Of a stretch of 32,128 nucleotides of DNA, positions 8,249 to 16,301 are shown in pieces. Where the stretch lies: assembly GCA_042091275.1 (NCBI GenBank), contig JBELHR010000021.1:1-32128 (forward strand). The letters are read 5' to 3'. Every line of letters begins with the position of its first letter. The first letter of the stretch is position 1. This stretch comes from JBELHR01 sp042091275 (GTDB lineage: Bacteria > Bacteroidota > Bacteroidia > Flavobacteriales > Flavobacteriaceae). The position numbers and the translations under genes were made by a program. The notes under the pieces were generated by a model. The model searched no databases and was not told the DNA's origin. It saw only the letters and a list, made by a program, of their open reading frames with translations.

Positions 8249-8275
8249 AAAAAAAGCCTAACATCTGTTAGGCTT
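8249..8275 (-). terminator. Intrinsic terminator after the nif3 - coiled-coil operon
   Basis: A perfect 10-base stem (8254-8263 with 8266-8275, sequence AAGCCTAACA and its complement) is followed on the minus strand by a run of T (plus-strand A at 8249-8255). It sits 8 bases after the stop of the gene ending at 8284 and is oriented to end that transcript. Confidence 0.85.
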
Positions 8276-8283
8276 GAGTTTTA

Positions 8284-9054
8284 TTAAGAAAAAAGTTTTT
8301 CAATTTTTTCTTTTTCTTCCTCTGCTAGAGAGGCATCGACTAGAATTCTACCAGAATGCTCATCAATTATAATCTTTTTTCTCGATGCTATTTCCAACTG
8401 TCTTTGTGGTGGAATAGTAAAGAAAGATCCACCAGAAGCTCCTCTTTCGATAGAAACTACAGCAAGTCCGTTATTTACATTGCTACGGATTCTGTTATAA
8501 GCTTCCAAAAGGTGCTTGTCTAGTAAAGCACTAAATTCCTCTGATTTTTTCAACAAAAGACTCTCTTCTTCCTCTGTTTCTTTCAAAATATCATTTAATT
8601 CACTTTTCTTGTGCTCCAAGTGAGTGATTCTCGTTTCTTTCTTTTCGTTAGTTTTCTCGATAAGCTCGTTTTTGTGTTCAATTTTAGCCTTGAATTCTTT
8701 GATTCTTTTTTCAGCTAATTGAATCTCTAAGTCTTGGTATTCGATTTCTTTACTCAAGGAGTCAAATTCACGATTATTTCTAACGTTTTTTTGTTGCTCG
8801 TCATACTTAGCTTTTAGGTCATTTGCTTCTTTAATAGCATTTTTCTTATCGCTAATGGACTGATTTAATTCAGCAACTTCACTTTCAATTTTTGCTAGTC
8901 TTGTATTGAGTCCAGCTATATCATCTTCTAAATCCTCAACCTCTAAAGGAAGCTCTCCTCTTACGTTTCTAATTTCGTCTACACGAGAGTCTATTAACTG
9001 CAAATCGTAAAGGGATCTTAATTTATCTTCTATGCTAAGTTCTTTCTTTGCCAT
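8284..9054 (-). CDS. Coiled-coil protein of the C4 zinc-ribbon (COG1579) family, cysteines lost
   Basis: A 256-residue protein: a long charged coiled coil (about 20-185) followed by the C-terminal module of COG1579 (CT398-like) proteins. The module is recognisable from IPPQRQLEIASRKKIII and SGRILVD. The usual zinc ribbon has two Cys pairs flanking this stretch, but here they read SGGS (207-210) and DEHS (231-234), so none of the four zinc cysteines remains. Three bases separate its ATG from the end of nif3, a pairing common in Bacteroidota. The family is proposed to act in tethering or as a nucleic-acid adaptor, but no function is established. A terminator follows the gene. Confidence 0.88.
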   Translation of the reverse strand: MAKKELSIEDKLRSLYDLQLIDSRVDEIRNVRGELPLEVEDLEDDIAGLNTRLAKIESEVAELNQSISDKKNAIKEANDLKAKYDEQQKNVRNNREFDSLSKEIEYQDLEIQLAEKRIKEFKAKIEHKNELIEKTNEKKETRITHLEHKKSELNDILKETEEEESLLLKKSEEFSALLDKHLLEAYNRIRSNVNNGLAVVSIERGASGGSFFTIPPQRQLEIASRKKIIIDEHSGRILVDASLAEEEKEKIEKLFS

Positions 9055-9057
9055 ATC

Positions 9058-10152
9058 TTAACTGTAATGAATTGGATTTGTATTTTTGTTCGATAAAACG
9101 ACTGCAAAATTAGGAAATTTTTTCTTAAGATAATCAACTATTAACTCTTTTGTGTATTGTTCACTCTCGTAATGACCAATATCACACAATAGAATTGAAT
9201 TTTCTGCTTTAAAAAAGTCGTGATACTTAAAATCTGCACTTACATAGGCATCCGCCTCAACCTTTTTTGCTTGACTGATGGCAAATGCACCGGACCCTCC
9301 GAGAACTGCAACCCTTTTTATTGGTTTACCTGAAAAGGTGGAATGCCTGACTAATTTTGTATTCATATTTGTTTTGAGCAACTCAATAAATTCTTGCTCC
9401 TGAATTGGTTTTTCAAATTCACCGTACATTCCCATCCCACGATCTTGATTGACGTTGTCCAAACGGGTCAGTTCATAGGCTACTTCTTCGTAAGGGTGCT
9501 CCTCAAAAAGCCCCTTTAAAATTCCATTTATTTTGTGTTCCTCTATTAAAAGACTGAGTTCTTGTTCGTCCACTTCTTCTTGCTCTCCTATACTTCCAAT
9601 AGCTGGATTTGCTCCTTGCATGGGGCGAAAACTCCCTTTTACAAAATGACTGGTGGAGCACTGATCGTATTTTCCGATTTTTCCGGCCCCCAATTCAAAA
9701 AGAGCTAAACTCACCCTTTTTGCATCCGCGGTAGGCACTCTATAAGTCAATCTTACTAAGCTGCTTTTTTTGGGGATCAATATTTTTGAATCCAATAGAC
9801 CCAATCGATCACATATGGCTTTGCTCACACCATCTTTGCTGTTGTCCAAGGCGGTGTGAATGGCATATATGGCTATGTCGTTTTTAATTGCCTTGAGCAC
9901 TACGCGCTCCACATAAGAGTTTCCATTTAGTTTTTTGAGGCCCGAAAATATAATAGGATGAAAACATACAATCAATTCCGCTTTTTCTGCTATTGCCTCG
10001 TCAACGGTATCCTCTAGGCAGTCCAAACTAACTAGTACTTTGTCAATACTTTTGTTGTAATCTCCTATCAATAAACCCACATTGTCAAAATCTTCCGCAA
10101 AGTGCAGTGGCGCGATTTCTTCAATGGAATTTGCAATCTGTTTTATAGTCAT
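9058..10152 (-). CDS. Nif3-like dinuclear metal centre protein
   Basis: NIF3/YbgI/DUF34 family protein of 364 residues, longer than the roughly 250-residue E. coli type because it holds the middle insert domain seen in YqfO-like members. Family members form hexameric rings with a two-metal site. Visible ligands are H65 (CFHPIIFSG, where many relatives have HHP), H99 and D103 (HTALDN), and H327 and E329 (GHYESEQ). The start ETIAP-like region and EDFDNVGLLIG are well conserved. It is the first gene of an operon with the coiled-coil protein and divergent from lpxK. GTP cyclohydrolase-like and metal-chaperone roles have been proposed for the family; neither is settled. Confidence 0.93.
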   Translation of the reverse strand: MTIKQIANSIEEIAPLHFAEDFDNVGLLIGDYNKSIDKVLVSLDCLEDTVDEAIAEKAELIVCFHPIIFSGLKKLNGNSYVERVVLKAIKNDIAIYAIHTALDNSKDGVSKAICDRLGLLDSKILIPKKSSLVRLTYRVPTADAKRVSLALFELGAGKIGKYDQCSTSHFVKGSFRPMQGANPAIGSIGEQEEVDEQELSLLIEEHKINGILKGLFEEHPYEEVAYELTRLDNVNQDRGMGMYGEFEKPIQEQEFIELLKTNMNTKLVRHSTFSGKPIKRVAVLGGSGAFAISQAKKVEADAYVSADFKYHDFFKAENSILLCDIGHYESEQYTKELIVDYLKKKFPNFAVVLSNKNTNPIHYS

Positions 10153-10156
10153 AAGA

Positions 10157-10164
10157 CAAAGTTA
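10157..10164 (-). promoter_or_regulatory. Putative -7 element for nif3
   Basis: TAACTTTG on the minus strand matches TAnnTTTG, with its last base five bases before the nif3 ATG. If used, the mRNA would begin at or next to the start codon, a leaderless or nearly leaderless message. I see no -33 TTG at standard spacing. Confidence 0.33.
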
Positions 10165-10188
10165 ATTAATATGTTTATTTTCGCTAGG

Positions 10189-11217
10189 ATGAAGATAAGT
10201 AAAATCCTTTTATATCCCTTTAGTCTACTTTACGGCAGTGTTACCGCTCTTAGAAACAAAAGCTTTGATCACGGATTGAAATCGGTTCTTCATATCGACG
10301 CTCCTGTTATATCTGTAGGGAACTTGAGTGTTGGAGGTACAGGAAAATCTCCAATGGTGGAATATCTTATTACACTTTTAAAAAGTCATTATCAGCTCAC
10401 GGTCATCAGCCGAGGCTATGGGCGCAAAACCAAAGGATATATTTTAGCCTCTTCAAATAGTAAAGCCTCAGAGATAGGGGATGAACCCAAACAAATTTTA
10501 AGTAAGTTTCCGGATATTTCGCTAGCTGTCAGTGAAAAGCGCGCAATAGCCATTCGAAAACTTTTTAAACCAAAGTCCAATCAGCTCTTTATTTTAGACG
10601 ATGCGTTCCAGCATCGCTATGTGGACAGAGATGTAAATATTCTGCTGACGTCTGCAGATTCCTTGTTTTATCGAGATGCTGTGCTTCCTGCCGGTAGATT
10701 GCGCGAATTTAGAAATGGTGCATCGAGGGCAAATATTATAATAGTTACGAAATGCTCAGATGACATAGATCAAGAGGGGGTAAGTAAAGAGATTCGCATT
10801 TACAACCCTTATGCTCCAGTGTTTTTTACGAAAATTGAATATGCAAAGGTTCTAAAGAGTACAGCAAATAGTATTGCATTGGAGGATATAAAGTCGCGAC
10901 CGTTAAAAGTAATTTCAGGTATTGCAAAACCGGAAATTTTCAAGGCTTATTTGCAGAAATCCCTTGGTGATTTTGATTTTGAGATTTTTCCAGATCACTA
11001 TCAATTCACTTCGAGAGATATAGAGGGATTTAAATTATTTTTGACCACTAATCCCGAGGCGTATATACTCACTACCGAAAAAGATTACAGTAGACTTCTT
11101 GACTTTGATATCAGTCCTGAATTTTGGAGTCGATTCTATTACCTAGAAATCAAAACCTCTTTTATAGGAGGAGATACAGAATTTAAGAATTGTTTGACTT
11201 CTCAATTGGATAGTTAG
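10189..11217 (+). CDS. lpxK: Tetraacyldisaccharide 4'-kinase
   Basis: Inner-membrane lipid A 4'-kinase that phosphorylates the tetraacyldisaccharide 1-phosphate, the sixth step of the Raetz pathway. It has 342 residues from the chosen ATG. Visible features are an N-terminal hydrophobic anchor (ILLYPFSLLYG), the Walker A region GNLSVGGTGKSP (44-55), VISRGYGR, and the DDAFQHR motif (137-143). The family usually begins with M-K-x-x-LLYPFS, so I take the ATG at 10189; ATG 10171 would add six residues, and extending to 10102 would overlap nif3. No neighbouring lpx gene is present. Its 3' end overlaps the convergent sulfurtransferase by 35 bases. The organism therefore makes lipid A, consistent with a Gram-negative envelope. 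Confidence 0.94.
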   Translation: MKISKILLYPFSLLYGSVTALRNKSFDHGLKSVLHIDAPVISVGNLSVGGTGKSPMVEYLITLLKSHYQLTVISRGYGRKTKGYILASSNSKASEIGDEPKQILSKFPDISLAVSEKRAIAIRKLFKPKSNQLFILDDAFQHRYVDRDVNILLTSADSLFYRDAVLPAGRLREFRNGASRANIIIVTKCSDDIDQEGVSKEIRIYNPYAPVFFTKIEYAKVLKSTANSIALEDIKSRPLKVISGIAKPEIFKAYLQKSLGDFDFEIFPDHYQFTSRDIEGFKLFLTTNPEAYILTTEKDYSRLLDFDISPEFWSRFYYLEIKTSFIGGDTEFKNCLTSQLDS

Positions 11218-12010
11218 ACTGTCCGTATTCTGTCCAAGACCCATCGAATACTTTTAGATCTTTATAACCTAAATTCTCAGCGGCGAGTGCCAAAATACAC
11301 GCGGTCACTCCCGATCCACAAGTCATTAAAAGTTCTCTGTCTTTTGCGTAGTTTTTAAATAGATCTTCCAGTTCGGATAGATTTTTAAACTGTCCCTGAC
11401 TTAATAGCTCAGAGTAGGGGAGGTTATGAGAACCAGGAATATGTCCCGATCGGACTCCTTTGCGAGGTTCTGCCTCTGACCCAGCAAACCTTTTGGGGGA
11501 CCTCGCGTCTAAAAGGATACTCTTCCCAAAATCTAGTTTGCTTATTTGGTCGATATCGATAAATTTATCTGCATTGAAATGTGCTTTAAAATCTCCGGTT
11601 TTATTTGGCTGAGAGATTTTGTTTTCTACCGGGTAGCCTTGTGCCTTCCATGCAGGTAATCCTCCATCTAGAACAAAAATATCTCTGTGTCCCATAGCCT
11701 GAAATAAATACCAAACTCGAGGGCTCGAGAATATACCGTGACAATCGTAAATCAACAGACGGCTATCTCGCGAGATACCGAGTTTTCTCGCTTCAGATTG
11801 AAAGTGCTCAGGAGAAGGGAGTGTATTGGGGTACTTGGAATTGGTCTCCGAGAATGCCCCTGACAAATCAAAAGCTATTGCTCCTGGAATAAATTCATTC
11901 AGACTATAGTCTTTTTGTTGAGGTTTAGCTTTGGAAGCATCCAAGATTATACTGTTTCTCTCTTTGCTAAAAGCTCGAAATTCCCTGCTATTTATAAGAT
12001 GTTTTTTCAT
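11183..12010 (-). CDS. Rhodanese-family sulfurtransferase, mercaptopyruvate type
   Basis: Two-domain rhodanese protein of 275 residues. The C-terminal domain carries the active-site loop CGSGVTA with catalytic Cys231. That loop is characteristic of 3-mercaptopyruvate sulfurtransferases (SseA type), whereas thiosulfate rhodaneses usually have CRxGVT. The N-terminal domain has the inactive-repeat features YDCHGIFSSPRVWYLF and VLDGGLPAWKAQGYP. I chose the ATG at 12008-12010 (MKKHLINSREF); it overlaps the TGA of the upstream PPIase as ATGA, suggesting coupling. It is the last gene of the minus-strand run and runs 35 bases into lpxK. Cytosolic, since no signal peptide is seen. The preferred donor is inferred from the loop only. 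Confidence 0.9.
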   Translation of the reverse strand: MKKHLINSREFRAFSKERNSIILDASKAKPQQKDYSLNEFIPGAIAFDLSGAFSETNSKYPNTLPSPEHFQSEARKLGISRDSRLLIYDCHGIFSSPRVWYLFQAMGHRDIFVLDGGLPAWKAQGYPVENKISQPNKTGDFKAHFNADKFIDIDQISKLDFGKSILLDARSPKRFAGSEAEPRKGVRSGHIPGSHNLPYSELLSQGQFKNLSELEDLFKNYAKDRELLMTCGSGVTACILALAAENLGYKDLKVFDGSWTEYGQSNYPIEKSNNS

Positions 12011-12708
12011 CGTATCACCTTTACTTTCATATTGACATCCTTTAAAGGCCAATCATCAGCCGCGGTCTTTACCCTGGATATTTTATCTGCTGTACCCATA
12101 CCTTTAACTACACGACCAAAGATGGTGTGCTCTCCATCAATATGGGTGTAATCATCGGTTCCCACCAAAATATAAAACTCAAAAGCTGTGCTCAGCTTAC
12201 TCGGGTTATAGGTCCAGTCTCTCGCGGCAGCAACCGTGCCTCTTTTATGAACGTGATTCTTCCTGAATTCTGGAGGTATTTTATAATTTTTACGCAAATT
12301 TTTAAATGCAGCTAAAGATTCCAAGTCACTTCTGCCTGCTTGAATCACAAAGTCTTCGATGATGCGATAAAATCCAGACATATCAAAACAACCCTCCTTT
12401 ACCAAATAAATAAAACTGGCTCTGTGTATTGGGGTATCCTTAAACAATTCGATTTCCATATCGCCAAAATCGGTCGAAATAAGAACTCTTGTCTCTGGGT
12501 TTTTTTTACCGTACTCTGTGAAAAAATCAACAGCAGTTGCCGTACTAGGGTAAACAATCTTTGCTGTCTTTTTAGCCTTTGTTTTTTTCTTTCTGACGAC
12601 TTTTTTAACGATTGTCTGTTTTACAGGGGGTACCGTTTTTTTTTCCTCTTGACAGGAGAACAAAACAGCAGTGATACACAGAAGAATTAAAAATCTATAG
12701 TTTCCCAA
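12007..12708 (-). CDS. Cyclophilin-type peptidyl-prolyl isomerase, lipoprotein
   Basis: Catalyses cis-trans isomerisation of proline bonds in envelope proteins. From TTG 12708 it has 233 residues: a signal peptide (GNYRFLILLCITAVLFSC) with lipobox LFSC, a strongly basic Lys/Arg/Val-rich linker, then a cyclophilin domain. Domain motifs include FYRIIEDFVIQAG (equivalent of FHRVIPGFMIQGG), FEFYILVG and HTIFGRVVKGM. The residues after the acylated Cys are QEEKK; acidic residues here resemble the Bacteroidota surface-export signal, so it may be exposed outside the cell (inference). The start is chosen because it gives a compact signal peptide and the same 14-base overlap with the upstream gene (ppx) seen at other junctions; another TTG exists at 12756. 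Confidence 0.87.
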   Translation of the reverse strand: MGNYRFLILLCITAVLFSCQEEKKTVPPVKQTIVKKVVRKKKTKAKKTAKIVYPSTATAVDFFTEYGKKNPETRVLISTDFGDMEIELFKDTPIHRASFIYLVKEGCFDMSGFYRIIEDFVIQAGRSDLESLAAFKNLRKNYKIPPEFRKNHVHKRGTVAAARDWTYNPSKLSTAFEFYILVGTDDYTHIDGEHTIFGRVVKGMGTADKISRVKTAADDWPLKDVNMKVKVIR

Positions 12709-13591
12709 AATACATACTTTTAATAATACCGTCTGAGAGACCAATTTTGGGAACAAAAATCTTTTTAGCCCCGCTCCATTTCATGGCATTTAAATATATT
12801 TTAGTGGCAGGTACGATAACATCGGCTCTATCGGTGTTCAGTCCGAGCTTTACGATTCTATCCTCGTAACTCATGTTTTTTAAAAACTTGTGCTGAGCCT
12901 TTATATAGGCATAGGACAAAGAGGTGTTTAAGGGCTTTCCTGACATTTTAAAAACCTTATTGATATTTCCTCCGGAACCAATCACTTGCACCTTGGACAA
13001 TTCGCTAGTATTAGACTTGATCCAGTGCTCTATCTCAGGCCATATTGTTTTTTTATCTACTGTTTTGTTCAGCAGTCTCACAGATCCGATCTTAAAGGAT
13101 TTAGACTCTGTTATTTTTAATTGATCAATGACAGTCAGTTCGGTACTACCTCCCCCGACATCGACATAGAGATAAGATTTATCTCGTTCCAAATTTTTAT
13201 TTAGATCTGTAAAGGAAATAATTTCAGCCTCTTTTTTCCCGTCTATAATATCAATCTGAATTTGGGTTTGCTCTGCAATATGAAGTTTTACATCACTTCC
13301 ATTCGTTGCCTCTCGCATCGCAGAGGTCGCACAAGCTTTATAGCGCACAACACCGTGGACATCCATCAGGAGTTTAAAGGCTTGAATGGCCTCCGTCATA
13401 CGATTAATATTGGGTTGTGTTATATGTCCTTTGGTAAACACGTCTTGACCGAGACGAACGGGAACGCGAATGATATCTGCTTTTTTAAATTGTGGGGCAC
13501 TTCCATTTTCCCCTTCGATGATGTTGGTGATAAGCAGACGAATTGCATTGGAACCAATATCTATTGCTCCGTATTTTTTAATCCTTAGCAT
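12695..13591 (-). CDS. Ppx/GppA-family exopolyphosphatase, short form
   Basis: Ppx/GppA phosphatase of 298 residues, holding only the two ASKHA domains. The long C-terminal region of E. coli Ppx (over 500 residues) is absent, as is common in this phylum. Visible motifs are the phosphate loop GAIDIGSNAIRLLI (8-21), ACATSAMREATN, the second loop YVDVGGGSTEL (about 142-152), and GSGGNINK. Expected to release phosphate from polyphosphate, or from pppGpp, ends. Its ATG lies 14 bases inside the SixA-like gene, and its own end overlaps the PPIase start by 14 bases. Polyphosphate kinase, often between these two genes in Flavobacteriia as I recall, is absent here. Confidence 0.9.
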   Translation of the reverse strand: MLRIKKYGAIDIGSNAIRLLITNIIEGENGSAPQFKKADIIRVPVRLGQDVFTKGHITQPNINRMTEAIQAFKLLMDVHGVVRYKACATSAMREATNGSDVKLHIAEQTQIQIDIIDGKKEAEIISFTDLNKNLERDKSYLYVDVGGGSTELTVIDQLKITESKSFKIGSVRLLNKTVDKKTIWPEIEHWIKSNTSELSKVQVIGSGGNINKVFKMSGKPLNTSLSYAYIKAQHKFLKNMSYEDRIVKLGLNTDRADVIVPATKIYLNAMKWSGAKKIFVPKIGLSDGIIKSMYFGKL

Positions 13592-14084
13592 AAGTCTTTT
13601 TCAATTCCTTAGGAGTCTTAAACAATATGGTATTCCCTTTTTTGATGTCTTTCCAATGCTTGCAGTCAAATTCAATTCCCACAATAGAGCAGGTAGGGAT
13701 ATGGGCAATTTTTTTATTCCCGTGGTCGTTTACAAAATCGTTTATACCGTGGTCGTGGCTAAAGACTATAACCGTGTCAAAATCCGAATCAAAAGCCTTG
13801 ATTGTCTTTACTAAATAGCGGTCGGAAAAGCTGTAAAGGGATTTATTGATTTTTAGGTTTGCCAAGGGGAATTTCATGTTTTCACAAAAAATAACCGCAG
13901 TACTCAAAGCCCTGTTGGCATGACTAGATACGAAGGAATCTGGTCTCTTAATACTTTTACTTATCTCGGATGACATAAGATAGGCGTCTTCTATTCCACG
14001 TTGTTTTAAGGGGCGGTCTCGATCTGGAATTCCTTCGTATTTCCAAGATGATTTTGCATGCCTAACGATATAAATAGTTTTCAT
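13578..14084 (-). CDS. SixA-like histidine phosphatase
   Basis: Small histidine phosphatase superfamily protein of 168 residues, SixA branch. The phospho-accepting motif is VRHAKSSW (R8, H9), with R58 (HANRAL) and H110 (FSHDHG) completing the pocket; the DRPLKQRG motif (24-30) is typical of SixA. E. coli SixA removes phosphate from the ArcB or NPr histidine. The real target here is unknown, and polyphosphate-related roles are suggested only by the overlap with ppx. The stop is one base before pdxH ends upstream, within the same minus-strand run. Confidence 0.9.
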   Translation of the reverse strand: MKTIYIVRHAKSSWKYEGIPDRDRPLKQRGIEDAYLMSSEISKSIKRPDSFVSSHANRALSTAVIFCENMKFPLANLKINKSLYSFSDRYLVKTIKAFDSDFDTVIVFSHDHGINDFVNDHGNKKIAHIPTCSIVGIEFDCKHWKDIKKGNTILFKTPKELKKTYAKD

Positions 14085-14085
14085 A

Positions 14086-14733
14086 TTAAGGAGCTAAACG
14101 TTCTAATTTCCAAGATTTGTCTTTTTGTAAACTGTATCGCAAGCGATCGTGCATTCTATTTGGTCTTCCTTGCCAAAACTCTATACTCATAGCGGAGATC
14201 TGATAACCTCCCCAATTTTTAGGTCGTTTTATGGTTTTGTTCTCAAATTCCAAAGTCAATTCTTGTAGTTTGAGATCTAATTCTTGTCTGGAAGATACTA
14301 CCTCGCTTTGATTGGATGCGATTGCTCCTAATTGAGAGCCTTTCGGTCTGGAGGAAAAATAGGAATCCGATACCTCATCATCAATTTTAACAGCTCTTCC
14401 TTTAATAATGACCTGACGCTCTAATGCAGGCCAAAAAAACGAAGCACATAATCTGTTGTCATTTGCTAGGGCTTGCCCTTTTTCGCTGTTGTAATTGGTG
14501 TAAAAGATAAATCCCTCGGAATCAAACTTTTTCAAAAGAACTACTCTCGTCTTTGGAAAGCCATCCAAACCTATACTAGATACGGACATGGCATTGTTTT
14601 CTTGCTCGGGAGCCGCAGCTTCAATTTCTTGAAACCAACTTCTAAATAAATCCATTGGATCAGAAGAGACCGAATTTTCGGATAAATCTCCTTTCTCATA
14701 GGTTTTTCTATAATCGCTTAAATCTCTTTGCAT
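14086..14733 (-). CDS. pdxH: Pyridoxamine 5'-phosphate oxidase
   Basis: FMN enzyme that oxidises pyridoxine or pyridoxamine 5'-phosphate to pyridoxal 5'-phosphate, the cofactor also needed by HemL in this window. At 215 residues it is normal length. Visible motifs are RVVLLKKFDSEGFIFYTNYNSEKG (FMN/substrate strand), ASFFWPALERQVIIKG, SDSYFSSRPKGSQLGA, and the C-terminal NWGGYQISAMSIEFWQGRPNRMHDR signature. It lies 17 bases after the symporter start-to-stop direction and one base before the SixA-like gene, so probably in the same transcript. Confidence 0.96.
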   Translation of the reverse strand: MQRDLSDYRKTYEKGDLSENSVSSDPMDLFRSWFQEIEAAAPEQENNAMSVSSIGLDGFPKTRVVLLKKFDSEGFIFYTNYNSEKGQALANDNRLCASFFWPALERQVIIKGRAVKIDDEVSDSYFSSRPKGSQLGAIASNQSEVVSSRQELDLKLQELTLEFENKTIKRPKNWGGYQISAMSIEFWQGRPNRMHDRLRYSLQKDKSWKLERLAP

Positions 14734-14750
14734 AATCCAAAAATACGAAA

Positions 14751-16217
14751 TTATTGATTTGATTTAGGAGAGATTAATAACAAACCTACAAATGTAAGTG
14801 CCCCATTTACAAGAAGAAGTTCGTAGCCAAATACATAGCCCGAAAACCAAGCGATGGAATTACTATTTAAAAAGTAGGTCGCTGCCACAGAAATTACTGC
14901 AACTAGCCAAACCAAATTATCTCTAACAGCTAAATTCGTCGTAATACCAAAGGCATAAAGTCCGAGAAGGGGACCATAAGTATAGGAAGCAACTTGGAGC
15001 AAAGAGCTAATGATATTGTCTTGTAGGAGGTATTTAAAGGAGATAATTACCAAAGCAAGTACTATTGATATACCGATATGACTCCATTTGCGAAGTTTTT
15101 TCTGCTCTTCTTGTGTTTTATTTTCGAAATTTAAAAAGTCAAAACAAAAAGATGTCGTCAAAGAGGTAAGCGCTGAATCCGCACTGGAATACGCGGCAGC
15201 AATTAATCCTAAGATAAAAAAGGTAGCAGTCATAATTCCCAAATTACCATTGAGTGCAATCTCGGGAAATAGTAAATCTGTTTTCGCTTGTCCGTCCACT
15301 ATTGGAACCTGAATGCCTTGCTGATCGGCATATAAAAATAAGAATGCACCCAAGACTAGGAAGATGAGATTTACCACAATTAAAATAGCCCCAAGTGAAA
15401 TTACATTCCATTTGGCTTCTTTGACATTGCGACAGGTAAGGTTCTTTTGCATCATATCTTGATCCAATCCAGTCATGGCAATACTGATTACCATTCCACC
15501 TAAAATTCCTTTGAGAAAATAGGTTTTGTCATTAAAGTTTTCTGTAAAAAACACTTGACTATAGGACTTAAAGCCTTCGGAATATAAAAGATCCATCCAG
15601 GACCCTCCAAGACCATCTTTGATACTAATCAAGGCAATAACTACCGCGCTTAGCATAAAAATAGTTTGTAAGGTGTCTGTCCATACAATGGTTTTTATTC
15701 CCCCTTTGTTGGTGTAAATCCAAATTAGAAGAATGGATAGGCAAACGGTAAACTCAAAAGGAACATTCCAAGCGTCAAATACAAAGTATTGAAGAACCGA
15801 TGCCACTAGGTAGAGGCGAAACGAAGCTCCAAGAATTCTTGAAATCATAAAAAAAGAAGCTCCTGTTTTATGGGTTTTGCTACCAAACCTCTCCTTTAAA
15901 TAGGTGTAGATAGAGGTCAAATTCATTCGGTAGTATATCGGTAAAAGAACATAAGCAATGACCAGATATCCCAAGAAATAACCGATAACGATTTGCATAT
16001 AGCTAAACTGACTACTTTGCACCCATCCAGGTACTGAAATAAAGGTAACTCCGGAGAGTGAGGCGCCAATCATACCGAAGGCTACGACATACCAAGGAGC
16101 GTTTTTTCCTGCCTGAAAAAAATCTTGATTACTATCGCTCTTTCCAGTTAATCTTGCGATAATAATTAGAAGTAAAAAATAAATTCCAATCAGAGCAATA
16201 ATAAAAATGGGAGTCAT
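14751..16217 (-). CDS. Sodium:solute symporter family transporter
   Basis: Inner-membrane transporter of the SSS family (LeuT fold), 488 residues with about 13 predicted helices. The SSS hallmarks are GMIGASLSGVTFISVPGWVQ near residue 50, the following FLGYLVIAYVLLPIYYR, and the central Gly-rich helix with LGLIAAAYSSADSALTSLTTSFCFDF, where the Ser/Thr pair commonly binds sodium. The N-terminal half matches the inverted-repeat topology. It starts the minus-strand run that continues through pdxH, the SixA-like gene, ppx, PPIase and sulfurtransferase. The transported solute (sugar, amino acid, or other) cannot be told from sequence. Confidence 0.92.
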   Translation of the reverse strand: MTPIFIIALIGIYFLLLIIIARLTGKSDSNQDFFQAGKNAPWYVVAFGMIGASLSGVTFISVPGWVQSSQFSYMQIVIGYFLGYLVIAYVLLPIYYRMNLTSIYTYLKERFGSKTHKTGASFFMISRILGASFRLYLVASVLQYFVFDAWNVPFEFTVCLSILLIWIYTNKGGIKTIVWTDTLQTIFMLSAVVIALISIKDGLGGSWMDLLYSEGFKSYSQVFFTENFNDKTYFLKGILGGMVISIAMTGLDQDMMQKNLTCRNVKEAKWNVISLGAILIVVNLIFLVLGAFLFLYADQQGIQVPIVDGQAKTDLLFPEIALNGNLGIMTATFFILGLIAAAYSSADSALTSLTTSFCFDFLNFENKTQEEQKKLRKWSHIGISIVLALVIISFKYLLQDNIISSLLQVASYTYGPLLGLYAFGITTNLAVRDNLVWLVAVISVAATYFLNSNSIAWFSGYVFGYELLLVNGALTFVGLLLISPKSNQ

Positions 16218-16277
16218 GAAGTGTAAAGTTTGTTAACAAAGAAAACGTTTTTTTTTAAATCTTTTTTTTACAATACG

Positions 16278-16285
16278 TATTTTTG
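16278..16285 (+). promoter_or_regulatory. Putative -7 element for recR
   Basis: TATTTTTG is an exact TAnnTTTG match, placing the transcript start near 16291 and the recR ATG about 11 bases later. The upstream 16229-16251 holds two short perfect palindromes. No clear -33 element is seen. Confidence 0.42.
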
Positions 16286-16301
16286 TAACAAACTATTCGA
16301 G

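Noticed and set aside
12340..12690. Plus-strand open frame opposite the PPIase lipoprotein
   Set aside because: Shadow of a recognised gene: the opposite strand has a full cyclophilin domain and signal peptide, and this frame encodes no recognisable domain.
12709..12756. TTG at 12756 as start of the PPIase
   Set aside because: It would add 16 residues before the signal peptide and increase overlap with ppx to 62 bases; the TTG at 12708 gives a compact lipoprotein signal and a 14-base overlap. Not fully excluded.
13262..13814. Overlapping plus-strand open frames opposite ppx and the SixA-like gene
   Set aside because: Both minus-strand genes have complete catalytic motifs. The plus-strand frames are rich in Phe, Ser and Cys with no family resemblance.
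16230..16301. Upstream start extending RecR by 24 residues
   Set aside because: The extension is Phe/Lys-rich translation of AT-rich spacer and includes the -7 element at 16278; RecR proteins begin near ATG 16302.
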